From assembly GCA_020249285.1 (NCBI GenBank), contig JADCFX010000032.1, forward strand, positions 62,001-126,000: a DNA stretch of 64,000 nt, in the 5' to 3' direction. Shown in pieces: positions 63,668 to 64,000 of the stretch. This stretch comes from Roseomonas sp. GTDB lineage: Bacteria; Pseudomonadota; Alphaproteobacteria; Acetobacterales; Acetobacteraceae. The first letter of the stretch is position 1. Each line of letters opens with the position of its first letter. The notes under the pieces were generated by a model. The model was not told the origin of the DNA. It searched no databases and was given only the letters and a program-made list of their open reading frames with translations. The position numbers were made by a program, and so were the translations under genes.

Positions 63668-64000
63668 TGGAATTCGCAGACGGCAAGATTCTGGCCGACA
63701 TCAAAGACGGCGTTGGCCGCATTACCTTCAACCAGCCCGAAAAACGCAATGCCATGTCGGTTGCCATGTGGGATGGCATGGGTCAGGCTTTGGATGTGTT
63801 CACAGCGGATGCCTCTGTCCGCTGCGTGGTGCTGACCGGCGCGGGGGACAAGGCGTTCGTTTCCGGCGCTGATATCAGCCAATTCGATAAAATCCGTTCG
63901 GATGCCGATGCGCAAAAGGAATATGGCCGGCAGACAGCCGTTGGGCGCTTGAAGCTGGCCACCTATGCCAAGCCGGTGATCGCGGAAATCCGCGGCTTTT
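63668..64000 (+). CDS. Enoyl-CoA hydratase family protein, truncated by window end
   Basis: The first 111 residues of a crotonase-fold enzyme are visible: RITFNQPEKRNAMSVAMWDG, then CVVLTGAGDKAFVSGADISQ, which holds the first oxyanion-hole segment. The second segment would start at AKPVIAEIRGF, where the window ends. It follows the CaiB/BaiF gene by 5 bp on the same strand and is likely in its operon. Confidence 0.9.

Noticed and set aside
1..64000. CRISPR array, rRNA or prophage
   Set aside because: No regularly spaced repeats, rRNA sequence or phage structural genes were seen on either strand.

Overview
The window looks like a chromosomal segment of a GC-rich heterotrophic alphaproteobacterium, most likely from the Acetobacteraceae (Roseomonas-like). 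The reasons are the base composition and codon use, the abundance of orphan Bug/TctC-type binding proteins, an alphaproteobacterial LexA box (GAAC-N7-GAAC) between ssb and uvrA, and the core gene orders gyrA-coaD and scpA-scpB-(x)-tatB-tatC-serS. The genus is inference; no 16S gene is present.

Region 1 (1-12 kb) is catabolic: an amidase tail, an FAH-family hydrolase, four Bug/TctC binding proteins without TctA/TctB membrane partners, an M20 peptidase, a thioesterase, an NDP-forming acyl-CoA synthetase and an enoyl-CoA hydratase. The last 156 bp of the hydratase gene is repeated about 0.9 kb downstream beyond an unrelated-looking insert. Region 2 (11-21.9 kb) holds a DenD-like dehydrogenase, diaminopropionate ammonia-lyase, glutaredoxin, ComF, a four-domain rhodanese with a cysteine dioxygenase, a methyltransferase, map, radC and a lipocalin.

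Region 3 (21.9-34.1 kb) is the most distinctive part: a coenzyme F420 locus. It contains fbiC (fused CofG/CofH), an overlapping operon LLM-fgd-cofE-cofD-cofC, and three more luciferase-like oxidoreductases. The fgd product keeps all the catalytic and phosphate-binding positions I recall from mycobacterial F420-dependent glucose-6-phosphate dehydrogenase. The locus therefore appears to encode deazaflavin synthesis, the side chain, the first glutamylation, a source of reduced F420 and several candidate consumers. The C-terminal reductase domain of FbiB is absent.

Region 4 (34.3-49.2 kb) is mostly housekeeping: a glycosyltransferase, tRNA-Lys(UUU), two tandem cyclophilins, coaD, gyrA, ssb, uvrA, an M50 protease, scpAB, an ABC ATPase lying where tatA is often found, tatBC and serS. 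Region 5 (49.1-64 kb) holds a lytic transglycosylase, an SbtA-like bicarbonate transporter with a PII-like partner, a flavin reductase, a GNAT protein, and a lower-GC stretch with LysE and ABM genes and an IS3 transposase remnant. It then has an IpdAB-like CoA-transferase-fold pair with CaiB/BaiF, a TauD/TfdA dioxygenase, fhs, an overlapping VWA-aminotransferase-glycosyltransferase module, a CBS protein, a second CaiB/BaiF gene and a truncated enoyl-CoA hydratase. I recognised no classical DNA-binding transcription factor gene. No CRISPR array, rRNA or complete insertion sequence was seen.
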